Assembly: GCF_012911845.1 (NCBI RefSeq)
Contig: NZ_JAAXCU010000032.1
Coordinates: 50,209-114,208, forward strand
Source of the DNA: Bacillus sp. RO2
Lineage (GTDB): Bacteria > Bacillota > Bacilli > Bacillales > Bacillaceae_I
Length of the DNA: 64,000 nt
Direction: 5' to 3'
The notes beneath the pieces were generated by a model. That model was not told the DNA's origin. It ran no database searches and saw only the letters and a program-made list of their open reading frames with translations. Positions 24,851-34,518 of the stretch are shown piece by piece. The stretch's first letter is position 1; each line of letters begins with the position of its first letter. The translations under genes and the position numbers were made by a program.

Positions 24851-26455
24851 TTAATTTACCGGTGCTGTTCCAAGGGTGATAGGCAGCTTCCCTTTTGCTT
24901 CTATCTCTCCCAATAGGAATTTGCCAACAGATTGAAGGGCAAGCTTTCTGCTTTCATACGTAATAATATAGGTGGATACCTCTGGGAACTTTTCCACATC
25001 ATATGGACTCCGTAAAGCGATGACTCCTACCTTTTTTCCAAATTCGTTTACAAGTCTTTGAACAAGTTTTGCCTGTGAATTGTGCTGAATGGCTTGGTAA
25101 GTAGCCACAAATATTTTATCCACATGAGAAGCTGCAATGACTAACTTCTCCACTTCTTCTTCCTCAGGTGTGACAGAAATGATGACTTCAGTTAAATTTG
25201 GTAACTTTTCCTCTAAGCAGCTACCAATCGTGACCTGTGAATATAAGGTTTCATCTGCTCCTGAAGTGACATAGGGATCTACAGATATAAAGAGAATCTT
25301 TTCTTCAGATTGAAGAGGAAGTAGTCCTTTACTTTCTTTCACCAGAGTAATGCTTGCTTCACTAGCCTTTTGAGCAATCTCTAAATGTTTCCTAGATCCA
25401 ATTTCACTACTAATCTCTGTCCATTCAGGAATGTCTTCCTGAAGCTTACGTATTTCCTTAAGATTAAGAACCCTCTTCACCGCAGCGTCAATATGCTGCA
25501 AGGAGATCCGGCCTGATTCCACTGCTTCTATAACCGCTTCAATCGCTCTTTTTTGCCGCTCAAACGTATGACTGATAAGGACTTGATCGATACCTGCTTC
25601 GACTGCCAGGATAGCTGCTTCTTCCATGCCATAATAATCAATAATGGCATTCATCTCCATGCAATCTGTCATGACGACTCCGTTAAAACCCATTTCCTTT
25701 CGCAACAACCCTGTTACAACAGGACGAGATAGAGTAGAAGGAACTTTCTCTGGATCAATGGAAGGAAAGGCAACGTGCGCAACCATGACAGCATCCACTT
25801 CATGCTTAAATGTTTCATAAAATGGAACCAATTCTATTTCTTTTAATCGCTTAATGTCATGTCCTACCACAGGAAGGTCTAAATGAGAATCCACGCTAGT
25901 ATCTCCATGACCCGGAAAATGTTTAACAACTGCAGATACATTGGCATCCTGCAATCCATTCACCGCCTGTACCCCCATCTTGGCAACAAACTCTGCACTC
26001 TCGCCATAAGAACGAACCCCGATGACAGGATTTAAAGGGTTGTTGTTTACATCGATGCATGGGGCATAATTCATATTTATCCCCAGCATGCGAAGTTCCG
26101 CCCCTACTATTTTTCCTAGCTGGTAAACTGTCTCTTCATCACGTCCTGCGCCAAGTGCCATGTTGCCAGGGTTTAACGTCACACCTTCTGTTATACGGGC
26201 AACCATTCCTCCCTCCTGGTCGATGGAAATGAACAGTGGAACTGCTCCCGCATCCTTTGCAGCTCTCTGCAATCCTTTTGACAGCGCATGAACCTGTTTA
26301 GGCTCTTCCACATTACGAGCAAAATAAATAACTCCGCTAACATGATAATCCTTTATTAGTTTTACTATTTCCTCAGAAGGTGAAGTACCGTGAAAGCCCG
26401 CAACAAACAATTGACCAACTTTTTCCCGCAAAGTCATCTCGTGAATTGTCTTCAT
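24851..26455 (-). CDS. nagZ: Beta-N-acetylglucosaminidase, GH3 family, no signal peptide
   Basis: The 534-residue protein starts MKTIHEMTLREKVGQLF with no signal sequence. It has the GH3 TIM barrel (1-340) with the catalytic His-Asp loop KHFPGHGDTSVDSH (about 177-190) and the nucleophile Asp in VVMTDCMEMNAI (about 260-271). A C-terminal alpha/beta domain follows (about 370-534). It removes GlcNAc from muropeptide fragments such as GlcNAc-MurNAc. B. subtilis NagZ is secreted; here cytoplasmic action on imported sugars is inferred. It sits between namZ and anmK in the operon. Confidence 0.93.
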   Translation of the reverse strand: MKTIHEMTLREKVGQLFVAGFHGTSPSEEIVKLIKDYHVSGVIYFARNVEEPKQVHALSKGLQRAAKDAGAVPLFISIDQEGGMVARITEGVTLNPGNMALGAGRDEETVYQLGKIVGAELRMLGINMNYAPCIDVNNNPLNPVIGVRSYGESAEFVAKMGVQAVNGLQDANVSAVVKHFPGHGDTSVDSHLDLPVVGHDIKRLKEIELVPFYETFKHEVDAVMVAHVAFPSIDPEKVPSTLSRPVVTGLLRKEMGFNGVVMTDCMEMNAIIDYYGMEEAAILAVEAGIDQVLISHTFERQKRAIEAVIEAVESGRISLQHIDAAVKRVLNLKEIRKLQEDIPEWTEISSEIGSRKHLEIAQKASEASITLVKESKGLLPLQSEEKILFISVDPYVTSGADETLYSQVTIGSCLEEKLPNLTEVIISVTPEEEEVEKLVIAASHVDKIFVATYQAIQHNSQAKLVQRLVNEFGKKVGVIALRSPYDVEKFPEVSTYIITYESRKLALQSVGKFLLGEIEAKGKLPITLGTAPVN

Positions 26456-26471
26456 TCCAAGTCCTCCTCTA

Positions 26472-27632
26472 TCATTTATAAAGTAATATGGAATCTATTC
26501 GTTTCTTCCAGTCTTCTAATCCTTTTTCCCAGCTTTCTCCTACAACCTCATACGGCAAAAGGGCGTCGATTCCCTTCCGGACTTTTTCTGTTCCCCACAA
26601 TAGGTCAGCAAAAGGATGCATGCCTTCTTTAAAAGGTTCTAACCACTCTGCCTCTTCATGAACGGAAAAGATAGAATGCAAGAATTCAAATGCTATTTGG
26701 AAAACTTGTAAGGAGTCCCGTTCCGTAATCAAGAGTTGAACTCCCTTACATAGCGCACCAGCATGTTTACTCATGTTTGGTGTAAAATACGTTGGAATAA
26801 GTTCCACACCATCAATATTTTTATCTAAAAAATGCTTAATCATCTCTTCCGGTTTAAACCAAGGTGCACCAATCCACTCAAAAGGTTTGGTCGTGCCTCT
26901 TCCTTCTGAAAGGTTCGTCCCTTCGATAAAGCATGTAATGGGATAGGCCAACGTGGTGGAGAAGTGCGGAATATTTGGAGATGGCGGGATCCATTGCTGC
27001 TCCCATTGATCTCCCCACATGCTCCGATCCCAATTCTTCACCTCATACACATGCAACTCAACCTCCGGATATAACTCCTTTTGTATGAGCCTTGCATATT
27101 CCCCAATAGTTATGCCAGTGCATATTGGCAGGGAATACGGGCCTACAAAGGATACAAAGTCTGACTCTATGATATTTCCTGAGATGAGCGGCGCAATTGG
27201 ATTTGGACGGTCCAGTACCACAAATGCCGTCCCAGTCTTATGACAAGCCTCCATGATGTACTTAACGGTAGCCAAGTATGTATAAAATCTTACTCCAACA
27301 TCTTGAATATCAAAAAAAATGGCATCTACATTTTCCAACAACTCTGTAGATACCTTTTTGGATGGGCCATATAAGCTAAAAACAGGCAATGCTGTCTTCT
27401 CATCTATAAAATCTTCTATATGCACACCTGCCTGAACATCTCCTCTTACTCCATGTTCACACGCAAATAGTTTATGAAGAGATACTCCTTCCATCTCTTT
27501 CAACACATCGATAGTAGACCGGAAATCAGAAGTAATCCCTGTTTGATTTGTTACAAGAGCAATTCTTTTCCCGCTCCAAGCCCCTGAGTTTTCTTCTACA
27601 AAACAATCAATTCCATAAAAGACTTTGGCCAT
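26472..27632 (-). CDS. namZ: Exo-beta-N-acetylmuramidase-like protein (NamZ/YbbC, DUF1343), no signal peptide
   Basis: The 386-residue DUF1343 protein has RIALVTNQTGI (about 23-33), FACEHGVRGDVQAG, FDIQDVGVRFYTY (about 107-119), VVLDRPNPI, and near 235 EGTNLSEGRGTTKPFEWIGAPW. Family members (NamZ of B. subtilis, CAZy GH171) release MurNAc from non-reducing ends of glycan. The N-terminus MAKVFYGIDCFVEE has no signal peptide, unlike the secreted B. subtilis enzyme, so it should work inside the cell. It lies between the DUF624 gene and nagZ. Confidence 0.9.
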   Translation of the reverse strand: MAKVFYGIDCFVEENSGAWSGKRIALVTNQTGITSDFRSTIDVLKEMEGVSLHKLFACEHGVRGDVQAGVHIEDFIDEKTALPVFSLYGPSKKVSTELLENVDAIFFDIQDVGVRFYTYLATVKYIMEACHKTGTAFVVLDRPNPIAPLISGNIIESDFVSFVGPYSLPICTGITIGEYARLIQKELYPEVELHVYEVKNWDRSMWGDQWEQQWIPPSPNIPHFSTTLAYPITCFIEGTNLSEGRGTTKPFEWIGAPWFKPEEMIKHFLDKNIDGVELIPTYFTPNMSKHAGALCKGVQLLITERDSLQVFQIAFEFLHSIFSVHEEAEWLEPFKEGMHPFADLLWGTEKVRKGIDALLPYEVVGESWEKGLEDWKKRIDSILLYK

Positions 27633-27641
27633 ATTCCCCTC

Positions 27642-28316
27642 CTAAATATTTACCGTTTCCCAACTATCGATGTTTTCTTCTGTAGCAATGACGGAACTTG
27701 TTACGATGTTATTAAAAAGAGTCGCAAGAGCTGGGAAAATTAGAAAAAGTCCCACGACGGTTAATAACAATAAAGCAAATACCGATAAGATTTGAAAGAA
27801 CGATAGGATGGTGTACAAAGGATTCTTCACCAAAAGTTTCACACTGGTGAAGATACTATCTTTTAATGAATACTCAAATTTCACCACTAAAGGAACCGTA
27901 TAGATCTGACTTAAGAAAACCATGCCGCAGAAATAAGTCTGAAAGCACGCTAATGCAAAGGAAAAGGTTCCACCCGCTTGATTGTAATGCCACCAGGAAG
28001 CTGCAATGATGATGACGAAAAAGGATAAAAACAAGCTATAGCCGATACTTGGAAGAAAGTATCTTATTACCCCCTGAAAAAAACTTTTGATAACAGATGT
28101 GCTTCTATCAAGCAATAACTGTTGAACAGCCCAGGCAGCCCCCACAAACAAAGGCCCCATTACAATCATGACGTATACAATGGAAAAAGGTAGTTTAATA
28201 AGAAAGAAGGATGGACTAAGTACCGTCACCATTATAAGGCTGATCATGACCATAGAAACTATATGCTTGTAATATTCTCTCCCTGTGACTCTTATAATTT
28301 GTGTTAATCCATCCAT
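27642..28316 (-). CDS. DUF624 (YesL-like) membrane protein
   Basis: The 224-residue protein has five or six hydrophobic segments (about 19-38, 42-64, 85-110, 122-145, 165-195) and the YesL/DUF624 layout. Such genes almost always travel with carbohydrate ABC importers in Firmicutes, but no biochemical role is established; an accessory role in transport is the common guess. Here it lies between the ATPase gene and namZ, in the same direction. Confidence 0.8.
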   Translation of the reverse strand: MDGLTQIIRVTGREYYKHIVSMVMISLIMVTVLSPSFFLIKLPFSIVYVMIVMGPLFVGAAWAVQQLLLDRSTSVIKSFFQGVIRYFLPSIGYSLFLSFFVIIIAASWWHYNQAGGTFSFALACFQTYFCGMVFLSQIYTVPLVVKFEYSLKDSIFTSVKLLVKNPLYTILSFFQILSVFALLLLTVVGLFLIFPALATLFNNIVTSSVIATEENIDSWETVNI

Positions 28317-28358
28317 TGCACTCTCTCCTTTAAACTCTTTTCTTTGTTGTCTTTTCGA

Positions 28359-29477
28359 TTAAAATATTCTTTTCTCTGTTGTTGGATCAAACAGATGCAT
28401 TTTATCTAGGTTGAATACATAATTTTTAGCTTCTCCAGGACGAACGAAACTTTCCCCATTTACTTTCGCGGTAATCATTCGGTCTCCAATAGAGAAGTAA
28501 ACAAGGTTTTCTCCGCCTAAATGTTCCATCGCCTTAACCTTTATAGCCGCTTTATTATTAGTTGGAACGGTAAACGCAAACTCTTCGTCATAAATATCTT
28601 CTGGACGTAATCCTAGAATAACTTCTTTGCCAATATAGTCTTTATATTGTTTAACAAGTCCTTCTGGAATAGTGAAGGTAATATCACCAATCCTTAAGGT
28701 AGATGCCGTTTCAAGTACTCCATCAAAAAAGTTCATTGGTGGAGAACCGATGAATCCCGCAACAAACATGTTTGCAGGGTTGCGGTATAACTCTCTTGGT
28801 GATGCTATCTGTTGGACTTCCCCTTTATTCATGACAACAATTCGTTCTCCAAGTGTCATTGCTTCCACCTGATCATGCGTTACATATACAATTGTCGCTC
28901 CTAATCTCTGATGCAATTCAGCAAGTTCAATACGCATTTGCACACGTAACTTGGCATCCAAGTTAGATAAAGGTTCATCAAAAAGGAAGACTTTCGGGTC
29001 GCGGACGATGGCTCTACCTACAGCCACACGTTGTCGTTGTCCCCCACTCAATTCTTTTGGTTTTCTATCAAGCATCTCATCAAGCCCAAGAATTCTTGAA
29101 GCATATTGAACCTTCTTTTTTATTTCATCTTTGGAAACCTTCATGTTTTTCAATCCAAATTCAAGGTTCTGTTCAATGGTCATATGCGGGTATAGCGCAT
29201 AATCCTGGAACACCATCGCGATATCTCTATCTTTTGGGTGCATATTGTTTACTACTTTATCTCCAATGTAGATGTTTCCTGATGTTTGTCTTTCTAGACC
29301 TGCTATCATTCGTAAAGAAGTCGTCTTTCCACAACCCGAAGGTCCTACAAATACAAGAAACTCTTTATCTTTTATCTCAAAGCTGGCATCATTAACAGCA
29401 GTGAAGGTTCCGCCACGCTTTTCGTCCACGAAGGTTTTTGTGATGTTTTCCATAATGATACTTGCCATTTCTTCCAC
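28359..29477 (-). CDS. Sugar ABC transporter ATPase (MsmX/UgpC family)
   Basis: The 372-residue protein has Walker [10 protein letters not shown] (about 44-52), signature [14 protein letters not shown] (about 143-156), Walker [17 protein letters not shown] and the switch His in VTHDQ. A C-terminal OB-fold regulatory domain follows (about 245-372, GLRPEDI). It energises the importer encoded just upstream. In many Bacillus a single ATPase (MsmX) serves all CUT1 importers; here a dedicated copy lies in the operon. One base separates its start from the permease stop. Confidence 0.93.
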   Translation of the reverse strand: MEEMASIIMENITKTFVDEKRGGTFTAVNDASFEIKDKEFLVFVGPSGCGKTTSLRMIAGLERQTSGNIYIGDKVVNNMHPKDRDIAMVFQDYALYPHMTIEQNLEFGLKNMKVSKDEIKKKVQYASRILGLDEMLDRKPKELSGGQRQRVAVGRAIVRDPKVFLFDEPLSNLDAKLRVQMRIELAELHQRLGATIVYVTHDQVEAMTLGERIVVMNKGEVQQIASPRELYRNPANMFVAGFIGSPPMNFFDGVLETASTLRIGDITFTIPEGLVKQYKDYIGKEVILGLRPEDIYDEEFAFTVPTNNKAAIKVKAMEHLGGENLVYFSIGDRMITAKVNGESFVRPGEAKNYVFNLDKMHLFDPTTEKRIF

Positions 29478-30371
29478 CTATCCTTTCACTGCACCTATTG
29501 TAATTCCTTGAAGGAAGTAACGTTGTAATGCAAAGAACAATATAAACATTGGCAGGGCCGCAAGCATGGAGCCTGCCATCATTGCTCCATAGTCTGTTGC
29601 ATCTTGGAATTTAAAGCTCGCCAAACCAACTTGTATGGTTCTCATGGAACTCGATTGTGTAACAAGGAACGGCCAAAAGAATTCATTCCAAGTAGACACA
29701 AACGTGAAGATCGCTAACACAGCCACACCGGGCTTTGATATCGGCAAAATAATCTTTCTGAATATGCCAATCTCACTGCACCCATCAATACGGGCTGCTT
29801 GAATGAGAGTGGTAGGAAGTGTAGACATGTATTGTTTCATCAAAAAGATGTTGCCCACTACTGTAAACATCGGGAGCATAATGGCTAAATATGTATCTAC
29901 TAGCCCGAACACGTTTACAATCATGATATAAACAGGAATTAATGTAACCTGAGCTGGAATCATCATCGTACCAAGCAGTAACCAGAAAATAGTGTTTCTT
30001 CCCGGAAACCGCAGTTTTGCAAATGCATAACCTGCAAGTGAAGAGAAGATAACATTGGTTATCGTTAACACGGAAGATACGAAAATGCTATTAAATAACC
30101 AACGTAATGCATCCGTTTCTGTCAAAAATCGAACATACGTCGCAAGTGTCACTTCGGAAGGGAACCATTCAGGTTTAAAGGAGACACTGACAGTGGTATC
30201 CCGGAAGGAGGATATTAACATCCAGTATAAGGGGATGATTGTGATAATTACCCATAAAATAAGAATGCTATAACTGATTACACTATAAATCTTCTTTTTG
30301 CGATTTCTTGCTTTTTCTTTTTTCAAAGCGATTTCTGCATATTGTTGATTGCTTACCGTTGTCGTTTCCAA
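29478..30371 (-). CDS. Carbohydrate ABC transporter permease (MalG-type)
   Basis: The 297-residue protein has six transmembrane helices beginning about 30-50 and the EAA loop AARIDGCSEIGIFRKIILPISKPG (about 190-213), which docks on the ATPase. It is one of two permeases of the CUT1 importer. By context it carries a MurNAc- or GlcNAc-containing sugar. Start ATG 30371 follows GAAAGGAGGA. Confidence 0.92.
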   Translation of the reverse strand: METTTVSNQQYAEIALKKEKARNRKKKIYSVISYSILILWVIITIIPLYWMLISSFRDTTVSVSFKPEWFPSEVTLATYVRFLTETDALRWLFNSIFVSSVLTITNVIFSSLAGYAFAKLRFPGRNTIFWLLLGTMMIPAQVTLIPVYIMIVNVFGLVDTYLAIMLPMFTVVGNIFLMKQYMSTLPTTLIQAARIDGCSEIGIFRKIILPISKPGVAVLAIFTFVSTWNEFFWPFLVTQSSSMRTIQVGLASFKFQDATDYGAMMAGSMLAALPMFILFFALQRYFLQGITIGAVKG

Positions 30372-30389
30372 AAGATGTTTCCTCCTTTC

Positions 30390-31310
30390 CTAAAACTCTA
30401 CGTCAGATGACATCACTTTAAATTGGATGACAGAAGCCACAATAATCACTGCTCCAAGCACAAATGATTCCGCAGCCGCCAAGCCGAATTTATAATATTC
30501 AAATGCATGTGTGTAAATTAAATAGGCAATGGTCGTTGTCGCAAAGTTCGGACCACCTTGAGTCATAAGATAGATGCTCATGAACACTTGGAAACTCATG
30601 ATGATTCCCGTTACTAAAAGATATAAAGTGGTAGGCTTCAGTAATGGCCAAGTGATATTTCGAAATTTGGACCACTCGGATGCATGGTCGATGTCTGCTG
30701 CCTCATAAAGCGATTTTGGAATTCCTCCAAGTGCTGCTAGGTAAAGAATAATACCGGCGCCATGTCCTGTCAGATAAGACATTAGCATGATAGAAAATAG
30801 TGCTGTACTACTCTGCCCGAGCCACATGATGTTATCGATACCAAAAAGACCTAAAAACATATTAAAAAGTCCCGCAGTGGTCGGATCATAAATCCAGAAC
30901 CATACTAATGCAATAGTTACCCCTGAAGCTACCGTTGGAAGATATAACGATGCTTTAAAGAAGGTTTGAGCTTTTTTTGCACGAGGAAAGATTAACACTG
31001 CTAAAAATAGGGTGATGGCTACATTCACAGGTACGGTACCAACCGTAAAAATGAATGTGTTCTTCATCGCTTTCCAGAAGATATCATCGTTTACCATTGT
31101 TTGATAGTTTTCCAACCCTACCCAAGTGGAGCCTAATACATGATAGTTTTGAAAACTCATAATAAAGGCGTAACCTACTGGAAAGAGTGTAAACATTAAA
31201 AAGAGAATGATAGGAACAGCTATGAAGGCATAACACCATCCATAATCTTTTATAAACTGGGAGAAATTAAATTTGTTGGTAGTTGCGGCTACTGCTGGCT
31301 TCGCTGACAT
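30390..31310 (-). CDS. Carbohydrate ABC transporter permease (MalF-type)
   Basis: The start ATG 31310 (MSAKPAVAATTNKF) is chosen because AAGGAGGTG lies just upstream; an upstream frame to 31391 runs into the solute-binding protein gene. The 306-residue protein has six helices and the EAA loop AADIDHASEWSKFRNITWPLLKP (about 205-227). It pairs with the MalG-type permease to form the channel. It follows the binding-protein gene and precedes the second permease by 18 bases. Confidence 0.92.
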   Translation of the reverse strand: MSAKPAVAATTNKFNFSQFIKDYGWCYAFIAVPIILFLMFTLFPVGYAFIMSFQNYHVLGSTWVGLENYQTMVNDDIFWKAMKNTFIFTVGTVPVNVAITLFLAVLIFPRAKKAQTFFKASLYLPTVASGVTIALVWFWIYDPTTAGLFNMFLGLFGIDNIMWLGQSSTALFSIMLMSYLTGHGAGIILYLAALGGIPKSLYEAADIDHASEWSKFRNITWPLLKPTTLYLLVTGIIMSFQVFMSIYLMTQGGPNFATTTIAYLIYTHAFEYYKFGLAAAESFVLGAVIIVASVIQFKVMSSDVEF

Positions 31311-31371
31311 GTCTACACCTCCTTGAAAATAAAAGAGGAAGAGCGTTACCCCCTCCTCTTTTTCTTCTTCC

Positions 31372-32694
31372 TTACTTAAAGATTTCCTCACCCTTGGTCT
31401 TAAACGTTTCTAACGCCTCTTCAGGTGTCAATTCACCGCTTAGTAGACCTTGGAATGTTGGGATGACTACCTCTGTACGGAAGCGATCATCTTTTGCTGC
31501 CATTTCAGCATTTGCATTTGCAGGTGGTAAAACTTTAGAAGCTAAAACTTCTGCAGCCGTTTCATTATAAGGAGCTAATGGCATTTCAAACTTGCCTTCT
31601 GCATCTTTATGAACTTGTGGCAACGCCAATGCTGCTGCTGCTTTACCAGCTTCTGAACTTGTTAGATGCTCTAATACTTTTACGCTATTATTCAAGTGTT
31701 CTTCTTTCGCATTCTTTTGTGTGAATAACATGTATCCTTCAGATCCACCAAATGATACTTGCTCTTCCCCTTCGTTATGAGGGATTGGTAATAGAACGAA
31801 ATCTACTTCTTCCCCTTCAATTTTCCCTGCTTTGATTTCTTCATTATGAGCTTCTACTACCGGGTCAAAATAAGGGATAGCGCGACCAAAGAACATTGCT
31901 TGGTGGTTATAGAAAAGTTCCATACGTTTTGCAGGGTCAACTGCTGCCGTTTCTTTTGGCATGATCCCAGAATCAACTAAGTTGGTAATATACTTCATTG
32001 TGTCTAAGATTTTATCGTCATTCCAAGTCGTTCCATCCGCATTATAACGGCTTGGAAGACCATTGTTCATCGCTAAATGAACAAGAAGCTCTTCGTTATT
32101 TCCTTGGAATACAAATCCGTAAGTATCTTCACCAGAGTCTTTTTTCCCAATACCTTTAGATGCTAGCTCTTCAAATTCATCCCAAGTCCAGCCTTCTTGT
32201 TGAATCTTTTCATAATCAACGCCAGCTGCTTCTAGCATTTGTTTGTTTCCGCCCCATACATGCAAGAACATATAAATTGGCAAACCATACAGATTGTCTT
32301 CAATTTTCATATAATCCAAAGCAACTTCATTATAATCATCTGGAGAAACATTCAATTTGTCATTAAGGTTTACAATTAAACCGGAATCCACATATTTACC
32401 TTGTGGTTTTCCAAAATAAACATCCGGTGGATTACCAGAGTTCAAAGCTATATCAAACTTCTGTGGACCTTCCGCCCAGCTTAGCACTTCATACTCTACT
32501 TTAATATCTTCATTTTCTTTTTCAAATGAAGCAATTAACTCTTCTAGTTCCGCTTCATATTCTGCATGAACCGGATATGTCCAAACTGTTACAACGTCTT
32601 TTCCATCTGATGAAGTCGATGAATTGTTGGAGCAGCCAAGAACTACGGCAGCTACAAGCAACAAGACCATCATTAAACTTAAACCCCTTTTCAC
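31372..32694 (-). CDS. ABC transporter solute-binding lipoprotein (amino-sugar or muropeptide candidate)
   Basis: GTG 32694 has AGGGGG eight bases upstream and gives MKRGLSLMM; a TTG two codons earlier is possible. A lipoprotein signal ends in VVLGC at about residue 21, followed by a Ser/Asn-rich linker. The mature domain is a type I sugar-binding fold of about 420 residues (VTVWTYPVHAEYEAELEELI, NPPDVYFGKP, GGSEGYMLFT). It captures the sugar outside the membrane and delivers it to the two permeases. Ligand identity is inferred from the neighbours MurQ, NamZ, NagZ and AnmK. Confidence 0.92.
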   Translation of the reverse strand: MKRGLSLMMVLLLVAAVVLGCSNNSSTSSDGKDVVTVWTYPVHAEYEAELEELIASFEKENEDIKVEYEVLSWAEGPQKFDIALNSGNPPDVYFGKPQGKYVDSGLIVNLNDKLNVSPDDYNEVALDYMKIEDNLYGLPIYMFLHVWGGNKQMLEAAGVDYEKIQQEGWTWDEFEELASKGIGKKDSGEDTYGFVFQGNNEELLVHLAMNNGLPSRYNADGTTWNDDKILDTMKYITNLVDSGIMPKETAAVDPAKRMELFYNHQAMFFGRAIPYFDPVVEAHNEEIKAGKIEGEEVDFVLLPIPHNEGEEQVSFGGSEGYMLFTQKNAKEEHLNNSVKVLEHLTSSEAGKAAAALALPQVHKDAEGKFEMPLAPYNETAAEVLASKVLPPANANAEMAAKDDRFRTEVVIPTFQGLLSGELTPEEALETFKTKGEEIFK

Positions 32695-32717
32695 AACCAA
32701 TTCCCCCTTGATAATTT

Positions 32718-33632
32718 TTATTTATTATAAGCCTTAATAGCCTTATAAACGAATCCATTTGCGTCCTTCAGTAGTTCTGCCGCCTTGTCCTTGTCGACTT
32801 GACAGGTAAAAATGATAATAGCGATTTTCGGATTGCCTTCTGATTGATCAAAGAGCTCACTAGCCTCATCAAATGTGCAGCCAGTCACGTTTTGAATAAT
32901 TCTTTTTGCGCGATCTACCAGTTTTTTATTTAACGGTTGAACATCTACCATTAAGTTGTTGTATACTTTCCCTAGTTTCACCATCGAAGTGGTTGTGATC
33001 ATATTCAAAACCAGCTTCTGCGTGGTACCAGCTTTCATTCTTGTAGAACCTGTGATAACTTCTGGGCCAACCTCTATATTAATCTTGTAATCTGCTACTT
33101 TATTAAGGGCAGAATCCTTTGTGCAAGTGAAGGAAACCGTATTGGCACCGAGCTTTTTGGCTTCCTTTAGGGCACCTATTACATAAGGAGCTCTTCCACT
33201 CGCCGTAATGCCTATGACCACATCATGAAGCCTTACCCCGTTATTTTGCATGTCGGAAGCTCCAAGTTCTTCACTATCTTCAGCACCCTCCACTGCTTTA
33301 AAAATTGCCGATTCCCCACCAGCAATGATTGCCTTCACCATTTCTGAAGGGGTTCCAAAAGTTGGGGGGCACTCGGAGGCATCCAAGATTCCGATTCTAC
33401 CCGACGTTCCTGCGCCAACATAAAAGAGTCTTCCGCCCATTTCAAAGGATTTCACCACTTGATCCACCACCGCAGCAATGCTTGGGATTTCCCTTTTTAT
33501 ATGAAGTGGTACTGTTTGGTCTTCCTCATTGATGACTCCAAGGATTTCTTCGGTAGACTTACGATCTATCTTCAATGTTTTCAAGTTTTGTTGTTCCGTC
33601 ACTAAATCTTGTAAATTTTCTAATCCCATCAT
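32718..33632 (-). CDS. murQ: N-acetylmuramic acid 6-phosphate etherase
   Basis: Several ATG/GTG codons crowd the start; 33632 is best spaced from AAAAGG. The roughly 304-residue protein has a SIS sugar-isomerase domain with GAGTSGRIGILDASECPPTFG (about 75-95, catalytic Glu in DASECPP), then ITASGRAPYVIGAL and GSTRMKAGTTQKLVLNMITT. It cleaves the D-lactyl ether of MurNAc-6-phosphate to GlcNAc-6-phosphate and lactate. It lies between murR and the importer genes. Confidence 0.95.
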   Translation of the reverse strand: MMGLENLQDLVTEQQNLKTLKIDRKSTEEILGVINEEDQTVPLHIKREIPSIAAVVDQVVKSFEMGGRLFYVGAGTSGRIGILDASECPPTFGTPSEMVKAIIAGGESAIFKAVEGAEDSEELGASDMQNNGVRLHDVVIGITASGRAPYVIGALKEAKKLGANTVSFTCTKDSALNKVADYKINIEVGPEVITGSTRMKAGTTQKLVLNMITTTSMVKLGKVYNNLMVDVQPLNKKLVDRAKRIIQNVTGCTFDEASELFDQSEGNPKIAIIIFTCQVDKDKAAELLKDANGFVYKAIKAYNK

Positions 33633-33660
33633 CACCATCACCTTTTTTATGCATCTCTTA

Positions 33661-34512
33661 TTATCTGTAAATGTTATTGATTGTCTCTCTGGATTTTTTC
33701 AGATATTCGACCGATTGCTCGAAGTCAATCGCTGCTACTGCTGTGAATAGTATGTCTATTACATTCAATTGCGAGATTCTAGAAGAAGTAGCCGCACTTC
33801 GAATGGAAGATTCCATGGAAGAGATGGATAAAGAAATATCAGAAAGCTCCTTCAAAGAATTTATACCATATTTCGTAATGGCGATTGTTAATGCCCCGGC
33901 CTTCTTTGCTTCTCTGATTGCCTCAATTGTCTGTGTTGTCTCTCCTGAATAAGATATCCCAACAGCTACATCCCCTTTGGTCATGGTTGTAGCAGATGTA
34001 AGTTGCAGGTGGGAATCACTGTACGCTGTACACAGCTTATTAATTCGCATAAATTTCTGTTGAGCATCCTGAGCGATTAACTGTGATGCAGCCACTCCGT
34101 AGAAGTCTATTCGATGTGCTTTATGTAACAACTGAACGGCTCTGGTTACTTCCTCTTTATCAAGTAGTTCCAACGTGTCGCGTAAAGATTTAATATTGTT
34201 TTCGGTAATGGTTTTCATAAAAGTTGGAATATCTGCGTTATATTTAAACTCATGATAGGCTTCTTGGGTGTTGGACGAGATGCTTGTAACATCTCCTGCA
34301 ATACGAAGTTTTAATTCTTTGTACCCATCCAGACCAATTTTCTTACAAAGTCTGATGATGGCTGCTTGACTGGAATTACTCTTGTCAGCCAATTCTTTCA
34401 CTGATAAAGTGCAAACTTCCTCAGGGTGTTCGAGTATGAAAGTTGCGGCATTTTTCTCCGCGGGATTGATTGTTGATAATGCTTCACGTAACCGTAATAG
34501 TCCACCATTCAT
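33661..34512 (-). CDS. murR: RpiR/MurR-family transcriptional regulator
   Basis: The 283-residue protein has an N-terminal RpiR helix-turn-helix (about 1-78: ADKSNSSQAAIIRLCKKIGL) and a C-terminal SIS domain (about 120-260: DFYGVAASQLIAQDAQQKF, GDVAVGISYSGETTQTIEA) that senses a sugar phosphate. MurR of other bacteria responds to MurNAc-6-phosphate. It lies between the kinase and murQ, and the 15-bp palindrome at the operon promoter is its most likely operator. Confidence 0.9.
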   Translation of the reverse strand: MNGGLLRLREALSTINPAEKNAATFILEHPEEVCTLSVKELADKSNSSQAAIIRLCKKIGLDGYKELKLRIAGDVTSISSNTQEAYHEFKYNADIPTFMKTITENNIKSLRDTLELLDKEEVTRAVQLLHKAHRIDFYGVAASQLIAQDAQQKFMRINKLCTAYSDSHLQLTSATTMTKGDVAVGISYSGETTQTIEAIREAKKAGALTIAITKYGINSLKELSDISLSISSMESSIRSAATSSRISQLNVIDILFTAVAAIDFEQSVEYLKKSRETINNIYR

Positions 34513-34518
34513 TTTCTA